DNA of 64,000 nt from an uncultured Rhodopila sp. (GTDB taxonomy: Bacteria; Pseudomonadota; Alphaproteobacteria; Acetobacterales; Acetobacteraceae): contig NZ_CAIWTY010000090.1 in NCBI RefSeq assembly GCF_903915725.1, forward strand, positions 62,001 through 126,000. Reading direction: 5' to 3'. The notes under the pieces are model-generated. The model was not told where the DNA came from and did not search any database. It saw only the letters and a program-made list of their open reading frames with translations. A program made the translations under genes and the position numbers. Shown here piece after piece: positions 23,999 to 32,349 of the stretch; the first letter of the stretch is position 1, and each line of letters begins with the position of its first letter.

Positions 23999-25476
23999 TG
24001 CTGACGGATCTGACGATCGCCGAAGCCCGCGAGGGGCTGCGTGCGAAGGATTTTTCCGCGGTCGAGCTGACGACGGCGCATCTGGACGCAATCGATGCGC
24101 TGAACCCGCGGTTGAACGCTTTTATCACTGTCAGCCATGCCGCTGCGCTGGAGCAGGCGCGGCGGGCCGATAGCGCGCTGGCCGCCGGGACGCCGCGCGC
24201 GCTGACCGGCATCCCGCTGGCCATCAAAGACCTGTTCTGCACCGAGGGCGTGCGCACCACGGCCGGCAGCAAGATCCTCGGGCCGTTCGTGCCGCCGTAT
24301 GAAAGCACGGTGACCGCGCAGTTGCTGCGCGACGGCGCGGTGTTCCTCGGCAAGGCGAACCTCGACGAGTTCGCCATGGGGTCGTCGAACATGACGTCGG
24401 CGTATGGTCCGGTGGAAAGTCCGTGGAAGCGGCGGCAGGATCAGGCGGCGGTGCTGGTCCCGGGCGGGTCCTCCGGCGGGTCCGCCGCGGCGGTGTCGGC
24501 GCGGCTGGCGATGGGAGCGACCGGGACGGATACCGGCGGGTCGATCCGGCAGCCGGCGTCGTATTGCGGGCTGGTGGGGATGAAGCCGACCTATGGGCGG
24601 TGCTCGCGCTGGGGGGTGGTGGCGTTCGCGTCATCGCTGGATCACCCGGGGCCGTTTGCGCGGACGGTGCGGGATACGGCGATCCTGCTGGGGTCGATGG
24701 CGGGGCATGACCCGAAGGATTCGACCTCGGCCTTTCTGCCGGTGCCGGATTTCGAGGCGGCCTGCGCGCGCGGGGTGAAGGGGCTGCGGATCGGGGTGCC
24801 TCGGGAGTACCGGGCGGACGGGATGCCGTCGGAGATCGAGGCGCTGTGGCAGCAGGGGCTGAACTGGCTGCGCGCGGCGGGGGCGGAGGTGGTGGATGTC
24901 TCGCTGCCGCATACGAAGTACGGGTTGGCGACGTATTATATTGTGGCTCCGGCGGAGGCGTCGTCGAATTTGGCCCGGTACGATGGCGTGCGGTTCGGGT
25001 TGCGGCACGATGGCGAGGACCTGCGCGATTTGTATGAACGCACCCGGGCCGAGGGCTTTGGGCACGAGGTCCGGCGGCGGATTTTGATCGGCACGTATGT
25101 GCTGTCGGCCGGGTATTACGATGCGTATTACCTGCGGGCGCAGAAGATACGCGCGCTGATCCTGAAGGATTTTACCGAGGCTTTCGCGCAGGTGGATGCG
25201 CTGCTGACTCCGACGGCGCCGAGCGCGGCGTTCGCTCAGGGCGAGAACATGGATGATCCCGTTAAGATGTATCTGAACGACGTGTTCACCGTGCCGGCGA
25301 ATTTGGCAGGGGTGCCGGCGGTTTCGGTGCCGGCCGGGCTGGACGCGAACGGGCTGCCGCTGGGGTTGCAGGTTATCGGCAAGCCGTTTGATGAGGAGAC
25401 GCTGTTCGCGGTGGCGGGGGCGATTGAGGCGGCGGCGGGGTTTGCGGCGGTGCCGGAGGTTAGGGCGGGGGGTTAG
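23998..25476 (+). CDS. gatA: aspartyl/glutamyl-tRNA amidotransferase subunit A
   Basis: A 492-aa amidase-signature enzyme that frees ammonia from glutamine for tRNA amidation. The Ser-cisSer-Lys triad is visible: Lys in [11 protein letters not shown] (about 78), the Gly/Ser-rich [12 protein letters not shown] (about 157-168) and [12 protein letters not shown] (about 177-188). ATG 23998 overlaps the gatC stop. Its normal partner gatB is not next; it lies 6.9 kb downstream beyond accessory DNA. The 3' half uses more G-rich codons than the 5' half. Confidence 0.94.
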   Translation: MLTDLTIAEAREGLRAKDFSAVELTTAHLDAIDALNPRLNAFITVSHAAALEQARRADSALAAGTPRALTGIPLAIKDLFCTEGVRTTAGSKILGPFVPPYESTVTAQLLRDGAVFLGKANLDEFAMGSSNMTSAYGPVESPWKRRQDQAAVLVPGGSSGGSAAAVSARLAMGATGTDTGGSIRQPASYCGLVGMKPTYGRCSRWGVVAFASSLDHPGPFARTVRDTAILLGSMAGHDPKDSTSAFLPVPDFEAACARGVKGLRIGVPREYRADGMPSEIEALWQQGLNWLRAAGAEVVDVSLPHTKYGLATYYIVAPAEASSNLARYDGVRFGLRHDGEDLRDLYERTRAEGFGHEVRRRILIGTYVLSAGYYDAYYLRAQKIRALILKDFTEAFAQVDALLTPTAPSAAFAQGENMDDPVKMYLNDVFTVPANLAGVPAVSVPAGLDANGLPLGLQVIGKPFDEETLFAVAGAIEAAAGFAAVPEVRAGG

Positions 25477-26079
25477 TGGGAACGCCTGACCCATCGCGCC
25501 GCAGCAAAATGGCGACAGGGAAGCCCGGGTTCGAACACCGGCACCGTCGGCGGCCGATGTCCATTTAGTGTGTCCCCACAGGGTGATGTCGGTGTTGCGC
25601 GGATGATCGTTCCGCTCTCGGCTGTTTGCGTCCGATTGCCGATGGGCCTGTCGCTATGACTTCGTACCCGAAACCGACTTTTGGCTAATCATCGCAAGCA
25701 AAGCCGTCACCATCGTGTCCAGTAGCACAAAAAATATCTCGCTACTATAACCCGCAAGGAATGCGATCCCGAATGCGGTGATACTGAGCGACTCGCCGAT
25801 AGCAATGCTTTGGGCGGATGGAGACCAGAACCAGCTCACGATAATGCCTGCGAAGCCACCAAGAGCGATTCTGAATACTAATCTGATGGGTGGTAGACCA
25901 GGTTGCACGGGATTCAGGACTCGTCGCATCTGGAAAACAATCGAACCGACAAGTCCGTATGCGGCAGGCAAAAACCAGCTACCCAGCAACAAAACAACTT
26001 TCTTGCAGAAACGGATGTAGTCGGACTCGCTATGAGCCACCGCTCGCATGCTCGCGATCCCGTAGAGCCCATACACTAA

Positions 26080-27050
26080 GAGCCTGACTCGAAACTACAC
26101 CACCGTTTGGTAGTCCCTGGCGATTCTGCGAATCAGCAGGAAGCCCATGGCCAGCATGAACCAAGCCTGCTATGACGAAATCAAGGTCTCAAAGTCCTTG
26201 GCGAGGCGGCGAGATCGGTTGATCCAGCCGAAGGTTCGCTCAACGATCCACCGCTTTGGCAACACGATAAATCCCTTGATCTGCCGGTCCGACCGTTTGA
26301 CCACGCTGAGCCTGATCCGGCTCGCCTCATACGCGGCGCGTTGGGTTTCATCGCCGGCATATCCGCCATCGACGAAGGCGAGTTTAACCCATGGACTTTT
26401 CTGACTGACGGCCTTGAGCAAGGCCGGCAGGGCATCGCGATCCTGCTTGTCGGCCGTGGTGACCTGGCACTTGATCGCAAGACCAAGCGTATCGACCGCG
26501 ATGTGGCGTTTGCGGCCCTTGATCTTCTTGCCCGCATCGTATCCTTTGGGACCGCCCGCCTCGGTGGTTTTGACCGACTGGCTGTCAACGATGACGACCG
26601 TCGGCGCTGCCTCTTTCCCCACCGCCTCGCGAACGGCCATGACCAGGGTGCCGACGATCTGCTCCCACAGCCCGCTGTCGCGCCACGCGTAGAAGCGGTT
26701 CTGCACGGTCGTAAATGGCGGAAAGTCCTTCGGCAGGTAGCGCCAAGGGCAGCCCGTCCGCACCATATAGAACAGGGCGTTGAGGATCGCACGGGCATCG
26801 GTCGGTTTGCGGCCACGCGGCTTGCGCGCGGGCAGCAATGGCTCGATCAGCGCGAACTCGGCGTCCGACAGGTCGCTTGCATAGCGCGTGCGGATGACGG
26901 CATATTTTTCTCGATCGGTCTCGTTCCAGGGCATGGCGAATCGCTCGTCTTGTTGCAGAGCAAGCGAATCGCAGCCGGCGAGGCCGGTCAACCCTTTCAA
27001 TGCTTTAGGCGAATCACGATTTGATTCCGATACCGTTACCGGTCAGGCTC
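26080..27050 (-). mobile_element. IS5-family insertion sequence, 971 bp, 3-bp TAA target duplication
   Basis: Ends read GAGCCTGAC at 26080-26088 and GTCAGGCTC at 27042-27050, a 9-bp perfect terminal inverted repeat. TAA directly repeats at 26077-26079 and 27051-27053, matching the TNA duplications of IS5-group elements. It carries one transposase frame on the minus strand. It interrupts a membrane-protein gene in the gatA-gatB accessory region. Confidence 0.9.
26095..26934 (-). pseudogene. IS5-family DDE transposase with in-frame amber codon near the C-terminus
   Basis: ATG 26934 starts a DUF4096/DDE_Tnp_1-type transposase: an N-terminal insertion-element domain (LSDAEFALIEPLLP), a first catalytic Asp in VVIVDSQSVKTTEAGG, a second in AFVDGGYAGDE, and Glu in RWIVERTFGWINRSRR. 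TAG at 26170-26172 stops it after 254 aa. The same frame continues for 24 sense codons (QAWFMLAMGFLLIRRIARDY...) to TAG at 26095-26097, and that extension matches the hydrophobic tail usual for the family. The catalytic residues precede the stop, so activity may persist. Confidence 0.85.
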
Positions 27051-27974
27051 TAAGGCGGTATCTGAATTGTCGCCCAGGGTGACTGGATTGCTCTTCGGAT
27101 TGGGATGAGCGGCGGCGGCCAAATTCGCCAGATATTCTTCTTGGCTGAGCCTCGGTGGAGAGGTGTTTGGATCGCCACTTGGTGGCGTTGGCGGCGCATC
27201 TTGACTAAACGCCGATTTCATAACCGACGCATACAGGTGAGAGAATTCACGATACACTGGCAATACAAACGGCGGATATAGCTCGTCGTCCTGCGATATG
27301 TAAAATACCGCGGTTTGCATCTCTGACGCCAATTCATTGACCACCCGAAGATCCTTCAAGTAGTTTGACAACACGGCCCGTGCGGCTTGTATGTCCTGCT
27401 GCGGCGCGTTTGCATTCTTGGATGGATCGAGCGGATCTCCCGCCGACTGCCGGAGAGCCGGGTGCTCAGCCAAGAATGTCTTGAGCGTGTCAAGCTTGTC
27501 ATCAATCGCCGCTTGCTGCACAGCGTGTATCGTTACGAGTGTATCCCTAGCCGCTGTATAAAGTTGTGTGTAGAAAGCTATCATGATAATCATGAAGACA
27601 CCAAGTAGAACCAGAAAACGGTTAAACCATTTATATTCTACTGTCCCGGGAAACGGTCTCCATGGCGACCCGAGATCGATCAGCGTGACCGGCGCGATGG
27701 CTCGGACAGCGTTATTGAACTGCCTCAGGAATGTCGCGTAATCCTCCGGCTCCGAACTACAGCCCGACAGCAAGCCTGCCTGAATGCGGCTGGCCGTTGC
27801 CATAAGGTCAGCCTCCTGCAATTGGCCGCTCCTTGCAGAATATGCGGAGAGCAGACTTGCATCATCGATCAAAGCCACAATTTCAGGATGGCGGACCACC
27901 GGCTCCTCCGAAGATGCCTTATCCATGGGCTTCGCCGGGGTTTCGACGATTCGGCCATGTTCGGGGACGTCGCA

Positions 27975-28187
27975 TCAATTCCGATAACCCCCGACCGGAC
28001 CGTATGGTGTTAGGCATACGCATGCCGTTCCGGGCGGACCCGGCGGCTGGGCGTAGCACCAGAACTGCGGCGTAAAGCAAATGGTGCCTGGATAGTGCTG
28101 CGGCACTTGGGCAAAGCATATCCTTGCCCCCAATCCGAGTGCAAGAATCACTCCCGCCGCCAGCATAATGAACTCACGATAACTCAT
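27975..28187 (-). CDS. small secreted cysteine- and proline-rich protein
   Basis: A 70-aa protein with a convincing signal peptide (FIMLAAGVILALGLGARICFA, cleavage likely after FA, residue 26). The mature part of about 44 residues is rich in Pro, Gly, Tyr and Cys (GTICFTPQFWCYAQPPG, ACVCLTPYG). Four mature Cys could form disulfides. It lies upstream of the broken membrane-protein gene on the same strand (49-bp gap), so the two may once have been co-transcribed. No known family was recognised. Confidence 0.65.
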   Translation of the reverse strand: MSYREFIMLAAGVILALGLGARICFAQVPQHYPGTICFTPQFWCYAQPPGPPGTACVCLTPYGPVGGYRN

Positions 28188-28564
28188 CGCGCTAGCCTAC
28201 CTCGCAGTGCGATAGAAGATTAGCAACAAACGAAGTGGTTGCGCAATGGTCAGAGATCGCTTGTCGCGAATTTCTCGCGGACGCGGGAGTCGCCCTTAAG
28301 GGCGACTCATATCCGGCGGGATTTCGTCCCCTCGCGACCGTCGCAGTGAGATACCGCGTCTCGCTGACCGTGACACCATTTCGGGCCCGAGTAGCCGAGC
28401 AAGGTCTAGATCAGGCCCCGTTCCCTGGCCTCATTATCCTACGCTTAGTGCGTCCTTTATATTGCCGGCGGCACGCCGAAATCCGAGGTTTAGACCGTAG
28501 CAGGCGAGTTTCTCCGCATAGTCCCTGCCGTCGGTCGTCCGGTGGGCCGTCTGGATACTCCGTC
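28188..28564. other. 377-bp region without a recognisable gene
   Basis: No convincing ORF on either strand. It holds a 22-bp perfect palindrome at 28287-28308. The GC content is slightly lower than in core regions, as elsewhere in this accessory insert. Confidence 0.4.
28287..28308. repeat. 22-bp perfect palindrome
   Basis: GAGTCGCCC is followed by TTAA and GGGCGACTC, so each strand can fold a 9-bp hairpin with a TTAA loop. It could be a terminator for the leftward HTH gene, an operator, or a recombination site. No T tract follows. Confidence 0.5.
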
Positions 28565-28858
28565 TCACCCCCCCAATGCCCGCAACGCCGCCTCCGGCTC
28601 CCGCTCCACCACCCGCAGCAGCGATCGAACAGCCGGGTCCATGCCGGTGCGGGACTGCCCCCAATTCCGCACCGTCGCCACCGGCACCCCGATCGCCTTG
28701 GCGAACGCCTCCTGCGTCATCTGAAGCCGGGTCCGGATCGCCCGCACATTCGGCACCGGCCGAAAAGGAGGAAGCGGAGCGTCCGGGTCCTCGCCGTCCT
28801 CGATCTGCTGCCGCCTGATGTCATCCTCGGTCGTCGCCGCGATCTTGACGCGATCCAC
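28565..28858 (-). CDS. XRE-family helix-turn-helix antitoxin-like protein
   Basis: This frame encodes 97 aa. Residues about 38-90 form a HTH domain (RTRLQMTQEAFAKAIGVPVATVRNWGQSR) of the type found in antitoxins and YiaG-like regulators; an acidic lead (TTEDDIRRQQIEDGEDPD) precedes it. It follows a BrnT-like toxin remnant. The good ribosome site AAAGGAG near 28915-28921 serves an ATG at 28906-28908 that is in another frame, so the present GTG start at 28858 may be an artefact of a frameshift near the 5' end. Confidence 0.6.
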   Translation of the reverse strand: MDRVKIAATTEDDIRRQQIEDGEDPDAPLPPFRPVPNVRAIRTRLQMTQEAFAKAIGVPVATVRNWGQSRTGMDPAVRSLLRVVEREPEAALRALGG

Positions 28859-28889
28859 AACCGGGCGGCTTGCCCTGACCCCTCCAGCG

Positions 28890-29066
28890 TCATCGGCTCG
28901 CGAGCCATCGGGTCCGCTCCTTTCTGTTTGCTATCCGCGCCGAGATGATCCTGCGCACGTCGCCCCGGTCTGTGAACACGACATGCAGCACAAGACCGTC
29001 CGCTTCGCCGATGGCTCGCACAAGCCTGTCGCCGTAATCGCGCCGATCGGCCGGCCGCTCGATCAT
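28890..29066 (-). pseudogene. N-terminally truncated BrnT-like (DUF497) toxin
   Basis: A 58-codon frame encodes only the C-terminal two thirds of a BrnT fold: DRRDYGDRLVRAIGE, LVLHVVFTDRGDVRRIISAR and NRKERTRW match the strand and RIISARxAxxxER signature of this ribonuclease family. The usual start (FEWDxxKxxxNxxKH, with active-site residues) is absent upstream in any frame. It overlaps the start region of the HTH antitoxin gene, the usual toxin-antitoxin order. Considered inactive. Confidence 0.65.
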
Positions 29067-29255
29067 ATCGCCTGCCGCGGAGACGTTCCGGAAGGTCGGC
29101 GGCGCGGTTTGTGGCTGTGCCGACGGAGAGGGCGGGAGGGACGCACCCTACTCAGGCGATCGGTACTCGCTGTTCTGGCTCAACTGATTGATAACTGGCG
29201 AGATTCTCTCAGATCAGCTATACAGTTTACCTCGAAACCGTCAGTTTGGACGCTC

Positions 29256-29495
29256 ATGGACAGGATGCAGAAACAGCGACCGATCAGCCGTTTGCACTCG
29301 AAAGACCCTGCTGCAGCTGCCTGGCGAGCGCAGCAAGCTCAGGTCGATGCAGATATTGAAGGGCTGTCGCGTGATCCCGCAGCCGATCGCATGGTTGCGG
29401 ATATGGACGCGCAAGGCATCAGCCCGCGCGACCAGATCGCGCGACTCAAAGCCTATTTTAAGGCTCGGCAGGAGCAGAAATCGGCAGGTCTGTGA
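29256..29495 (+). CDS. VbhA-like antitoxin of a Fic toxin
   Basis: A 79-aa helical protein whose stop overlaps the Fic start (GTGA). Residues about 25-65 fit the VbhA antitoxin fold, which inserts a glutamate into the Fic active site and blocks ATP positioning. The inhibition motif (S/T)xxxE(G/N) would be DADIEG, with Asp in place of Ser/Thr. The C-terminus (SPRDQIARLKAYFKAR) matches antitoxins of this group. ATG 29256 gives a family-length protein; the frame is open further upstream but without protein-like sequence. Confidence 0.7.
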   Translation: MDRMQKQRPISRLHSKDPAAAAWRAQQAQVDADIEGLSRDPAADRMVADMDAQGISPRDQIARLKAYFKARQEQKSAGL

Positions 29496-30160
29496 GTTAT
29501 CTCAGGACGGCCGCCGAAGTCGCCATCTATGAACGGACGTTTTATCGGGGCACCGAAGTTTATGTGAACAAACTCGGTATCCGCGACCTCAAGCTGCTCG
29601 AAGACACCGAACGCATGCTGACCGACCGCCGTGCCGCAGAGGGCTTTCCGACAACAGCGCATCACAAGAGCTACGCCGGCTTCAAGGCGATCCATCGCCA
29701 TCTGTTTCAGGATCTCTATGCCTGGGCAGGCAAGGAACGCCGCTACACAACGGGACGTGGCCCGGTGCCGTTCGCAGTGCCGGAGCACATCGGATCCTGG
29801 ATGCGCGAGCAGTTCCGCAAGCTGGCTCGCGACCGCCATCTCGCGGGGCGTGACAGAACAGCATTCGCAGCGGCGGCTGGCGAGTACGTGAACGAGATCA
29901 ATGCTGGTCATGCCTTCATCGATGGCAATGGCCGAACGCAGCGCTTCTGGTTGCGCATGCTCGCGAACAATGCTGGTTTTGAGCTCACCCTTACCAGCCG
30001 TGACGCGCGACGCTGGAACGAAGCCTCGCGCCTGGGCTTCCTTGAGGGCAATCACAAACCCATGGCCAGGTTGATCGAGCAGCGGCTCAAAGTGTTGCCG
30101 CCCCTCGCACCGGATGACAATCCGGCGCCACAAGGCAGGCGCCGGCGCCTGACTCCGTAG
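29492..30160 (+). CDS. Fic/DOC family AMP-transferase toxin
   Basis: A 222-aa class I Fic protein (VbhT-like). The core motif HAFIDGNGRTQR at residues 140-151 keeps the catalytic His and the phosphate-binding GNGRxxR; Ala replaces the usual Pro after His. An N-terminal Fic helix pair (YVNKLGIRD, HRHLFQDLYAWAGKER) and TFYRG flap region are also clear. It probably adenylylates a target such as DNA gyrase when the antitoxin is lost. GTG start overlaps the antitoxin stop, ensuring coupled translation. A basic tail (QGRRRRLTP) ends it. Confidence 0.85.
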   Translation: MSYLRTAAEVAIYERTFYRGTEVYVNKLGIRDLKLLEDTERMLTDRRAAEGFPTTAHHKSYAGFKAIHRHLFQDLYAWAGKERRYTTGRGPVPFAVPEHIGSWMREQFRKLARDRHLAGRDRTAFAAAAGEYVNEINAGHAFIDGNGRTQRFWLRMLANNAGFELTLTSRDARRWNEASRLGFLEGNHKPMARLIEQRLKVLPPLAPDDNPAPQGRRRRLTP

Positions 30161-30262
30161 CTCGGGTACGCGACATCGTCAGACCATACGATGTCGGCCG
30201 CAGCACGAGTTCGAGGCTGAGAGTTGGAGAAAGTAACGTCATGGTTTGCCCGGCCGTATCGG

Positions 30263-30460
30263 TCAGACGAGGGGAATATCGGTCCGCGGGAAATCGTTCC
30301 CCTTGCACAGCAGCGCCACGTCACCCTGCCGGGCGCAGGCATACGCAAAACAGTCGCCCATGGTGAGGCCAGCCGGATGACGCCCCTTGCCGAACTGGCC
30401 AAACGTGGCAACCGGCCTGCGGACAGCCGCATCGGTGGTCGCGTCGCGGTCTGTACGAAT
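30263..30460 (-). pseudogene. C-terminal remnant of a VapC-type PIN-domain toxin
   Basis: About 65 codons in one frame end in FGKGRHPAGLTMGDCFAYACA and LLCKGNDFPRTDIPLV, the well-known C-terminal half of VapC ribonucleases including the third acidic catalytic residue (GDC). The first half of the PIN domain is missing and no vapB lies upstream. The remaining frame upstream has no VapC similarity. Confidence 0.75.
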
Positions 30461-30636
30461 TCGGCTACACCGGTGCGAATTATGTCTGCCGGGCCTCAGT
30501 GTTTCTCGTCTTGCAGGTGTGCCATTCCGGAATGTGATTGTGCATCGCACAAAAAGCGTTGCACCGATCTCCGATTTGGCAGATTTCCTCGGCGCTATGC
30601 TGCGAGTGCGAACTCGCCTTAGAAAAGGACCTTGCG

Positions 30637-31077
30637 ATGACAATTGGCGCCATCCTGAAGCAGAAACCCCACAACCTCGTGGTCGTCCGGCAGACGGATC
30701 GGGTTTTCGACGTCGTCCGCGGGCTGGCCCGGCAGAAAATCGGCGTGGCGGTGGTGATGGACGGCGAAACCCTGATCGGCATCATCAGCGAGCGCGATGT
30801 CATGCGCGGCCTCGAAGCAAACGGCCCCGCAGTGCTGGAGGAGACGGTCGACCAGCACATGATCCGCGACGTCCGGACCTGCACGCCCCATACCATGGTC
30901 GACCAGGCTATTGACCTGATGACCAAAGGCCGGTTCCGCCACCTGCCCGTGCTGGACGAAGGCAAGCTCATCGGCGTGATCAGCATCCGCGATCTGCTGA
31001 ACTCCATGGTCGCCAAGCAGGCGGTCGATGTCACCTCGCTGTGCGGCTACGTCACCGGCGCCTACGCCCGGGTCTGA
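30637..31077 (+). CDS. CBS-domain pair protein
   Basis: A 146-aa cytoplasmic protein made of two CBS domains: residues about 8-65 (VVVMDGETLIGIISERDVMRG) and 75-135 (RHLPVLDEGKLIGVISIRDLL). Tandem CBS units bind AMP, ATP, NAD or SAM and regulate partner proteins; free-standing ones act as energy or redox sensors. AAAGGAC (30624-30630) precedes the start. It is surrounded by toxin-antitoxin relics and has no obvious partner, so the target is unknown. Confidence 0.85.
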   Translation: MTIGAILKQKPHNLVVVRQTDRVFDVVRGLARQKIGVAVVMDGETLIGIISERDVMRGLEANGPAVLEETVDQHMIRDVRTCTPHTMVDQAIDLMTKGRFRHLPVLDEGKLIGVISIRDLLNSMVAKQAVDVTSLCGYVTGAYARV

Positions 31078-31117
31078 TCAGAACCAGATAAGGCGGCGAG
31101 GGCCCCTGCGTGACGGT

Positions 31118-31585
31118 TCATGCATTCGCCCGCCGCCATCCGGCGGCCAGAAAACCCGCCCCGATCAGAAGGGAGCCGCCGGCACGATTGATCAGCCGCC
31201 GCACACGCGGCTGACGCATCCTCCGCCGGGCGGCGGCGCCCAGCAGCGCGAACATCGCCGCGTTCAAAGCCGCCAGGGTGACGAAGGTCGCCTCCAGGGT
31301 CGAAACCTGGGGCAGCAACGGCCGCGTCGCATCGAGGAATTGCGGCACGAACGCGACAAAGAAAACGATACTCTTCGGGTTGAGCGCGGTGACCGCGTAG
31401 GCATGGCCCAGCATGGAAGCCGTCATCGCGGTGAGATCGCCCGGCGCCACACCCGTGACAACGGCAGCAGCGGCCTTCCGCCCGTGACTGAGCGCGTAAG
31501 AAATCACCAGCAGCACCGTCGGCCCCGGTATCGCGAGCAAGACCGCGGACGCGGCTACAAACGCCAACCAGTGGTCGAACGCCAT
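31118..31585 (-). CDS. LysE/RhtB-family exporter with internal deletion
   Basis: A 155-aa member of the amino-acid exporter family, which normally has about 205 aa and six helices. The N-terminus (LLAIPGPTVLLVISYALSHGR) and C-terminal half (AVTALNPKSIVFFVAFVPQF, GGSLLIGAGFLAAGWR) match well, but the join at residues about 59-60 (TASMLG then HAYAVTALNP) skips some 50 residues covering helices 2-3 of relatives. The frame is kept. It may be inactive. Confidence 0.75.
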   Translation of the reverse strand: MAFDHWLAFVAASAVLLAIPGPTVLLVISYALSHGRKAAAAVVTGVAPGDLTAMTASMLGHAYAVTALNPKSIVFFVAFVPQFLDATRPLLPQVSTLEATFVTLAALNAAMFALLGAAARRRMRQPRVRRLINRAGGSLLIGAGFLAAGWRRANA

Positions 31586-31614
31586 TTGCGCACTCTTCTC
31601 CGCAACGAACCATT

Positions 31615-31959
31615 CTATTCGGCAAAGACCGCCTGTAGCCTGGTCAGCATTACGCCCAAGGTGCGGATATCGGCGGCGCCCAACCGCCTGACCAGACGAT
31701 GCTTGTCGAGGGCGCGGATCTGATCGAGCAGCTTCAATCCCGCCTTGTCCTCAAACCGGACAGCGACCCGGAACGCCGCGGGCCGATTGCCCGTTGTCAT
31801 CGGCGCTGCCAGCACGGTTCGCAGATGATCGTGCACCTCCGGCGAAGAAATGATGACGCATGGCCGGGTTTTCTGGATCTCGGCGCCAATGGTCGGATCG
31901 AGTGCCGCCAACCAGATATCACCGCGCGCCGGACCAACCACTGGCTGGCGCTTTACCAT
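31615..31959 (-). CDS. mazF: MazF/PemK-family endoribonuclease toxin
   Basis: A 114-aa toxin with the family landmarks RGDIWLAALDPTIGAEIQKTRP (start of the SH3-like barrel, with the conserved Gly/Glu loop and TRP), VIISS, and AAPMTT followed by the basic core. It cleaves single-stranded RNA at short motifs. Its start overlaps the mazE stop by 7 bp. The pair is intact by length and motifs and lies at the right end of the accessory insert before gatB. Confidence 0.85.
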   Translation of the reverse strand: MVKRQPVVGPARGDIWLAALDPTIGAEIQKTRPCVIISSPEVHDHLRTVLAAPMTTGNRPAAFRVAVRFEDKAGLKLLDQIRALDKHRLVRRLGAADIRTLGVMLTRLQAVFAE

Positions 31960-32207
31960 ACGAGTTCATCGTCACCGGCATTGCCGAACTCGGGCCAGAC
32001 GAGGGCGTCGTCGCCACAGGCGGCAATCACCTTGGATGCCTCCGCCCAGCCGCTCCGCGGATGCGCCTTGGCCGGCGTCAGGATGACGCGGCCCTTTTCC
32101 AAGGTCAGCGACAGGTCGTCACCGGCTTTGACGCCTAATTCGGCCAGGACCGGTTTGGGCAGGATGATACCGGCGGAATTGCCCATCCGCCGCACAGATG
32201 CACGCAT
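31953..32207 (-). CDS. mazE: AbrB/MazE-family antitoxin
   Basis: An 84-aa SpoVT/AbrB swapped-hairpin DNA-binding protein: MRASVRRMGNSAGIILPKPVLAELGVKAGD at the N-terminus binds operator DNA. The acidic, Trp-containing C-terminus (DDALVWPEFGNAGDDELVW) is the toxin-binding tail. ATG 32207 is preferred over upstream frame extension because it begins right at the domain. It represses its own promoter in the 142-bp gap before gatB, by family precedent. Confidence 0.85.
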   Translation of the reverse strand: MRASVRRMGNSAGIILPKPVLAELGVKAGDDLSLTLEKGRVILTPAKAHPRSGWAEASKVIAACGDDALVWPEFGNAGDDELVW

Positions 32208-32349
32208 TTCACTTGGCTCCCGGGCAACAGCGCCATCGCTCACGTGCCAACAATGTTCGTACACCATGAGCCGATCGGCGTTCAAGCTTCGGGTTGCGAC
32301 CCCCTTCGGCGGCAGTTAAACACCTGATCGAACTCGAAAGGCCCAAGCG

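Larger units (their letters stand above)
25654..27926 (-). pseudogene. multi-spanning membrane protein gene split by an IS5-type element
   Basis: The 5' part is 27926-27051 (292 codons) and the 3' part 26076-25654 (140 codons plus stop). Removing 26080-27050 and one TAA copy joins them in the same frame through a Leu codon (TTA), giving a 432-aa protein. It would have a cytoplasmic N-terminus, a helix at about 105-127 (FLVLLGVFMIIMIAFY), a coiled, charged middle region and three C-terminal helices. The family was not recognised. The 5' fragment now ends four codons inside the IS (EPDR stop); the 3' fragment could only start at a GTG. Confidence 0.85.

Noticed and set aside
25540-25570. tRNA-like T-arm (GGGTTCGAACACC) after gatA, a possible island attachment site
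   Set aside because: The conserved closing pair and the acceptor stem are missing and no second copy appears near 32.3 kb.
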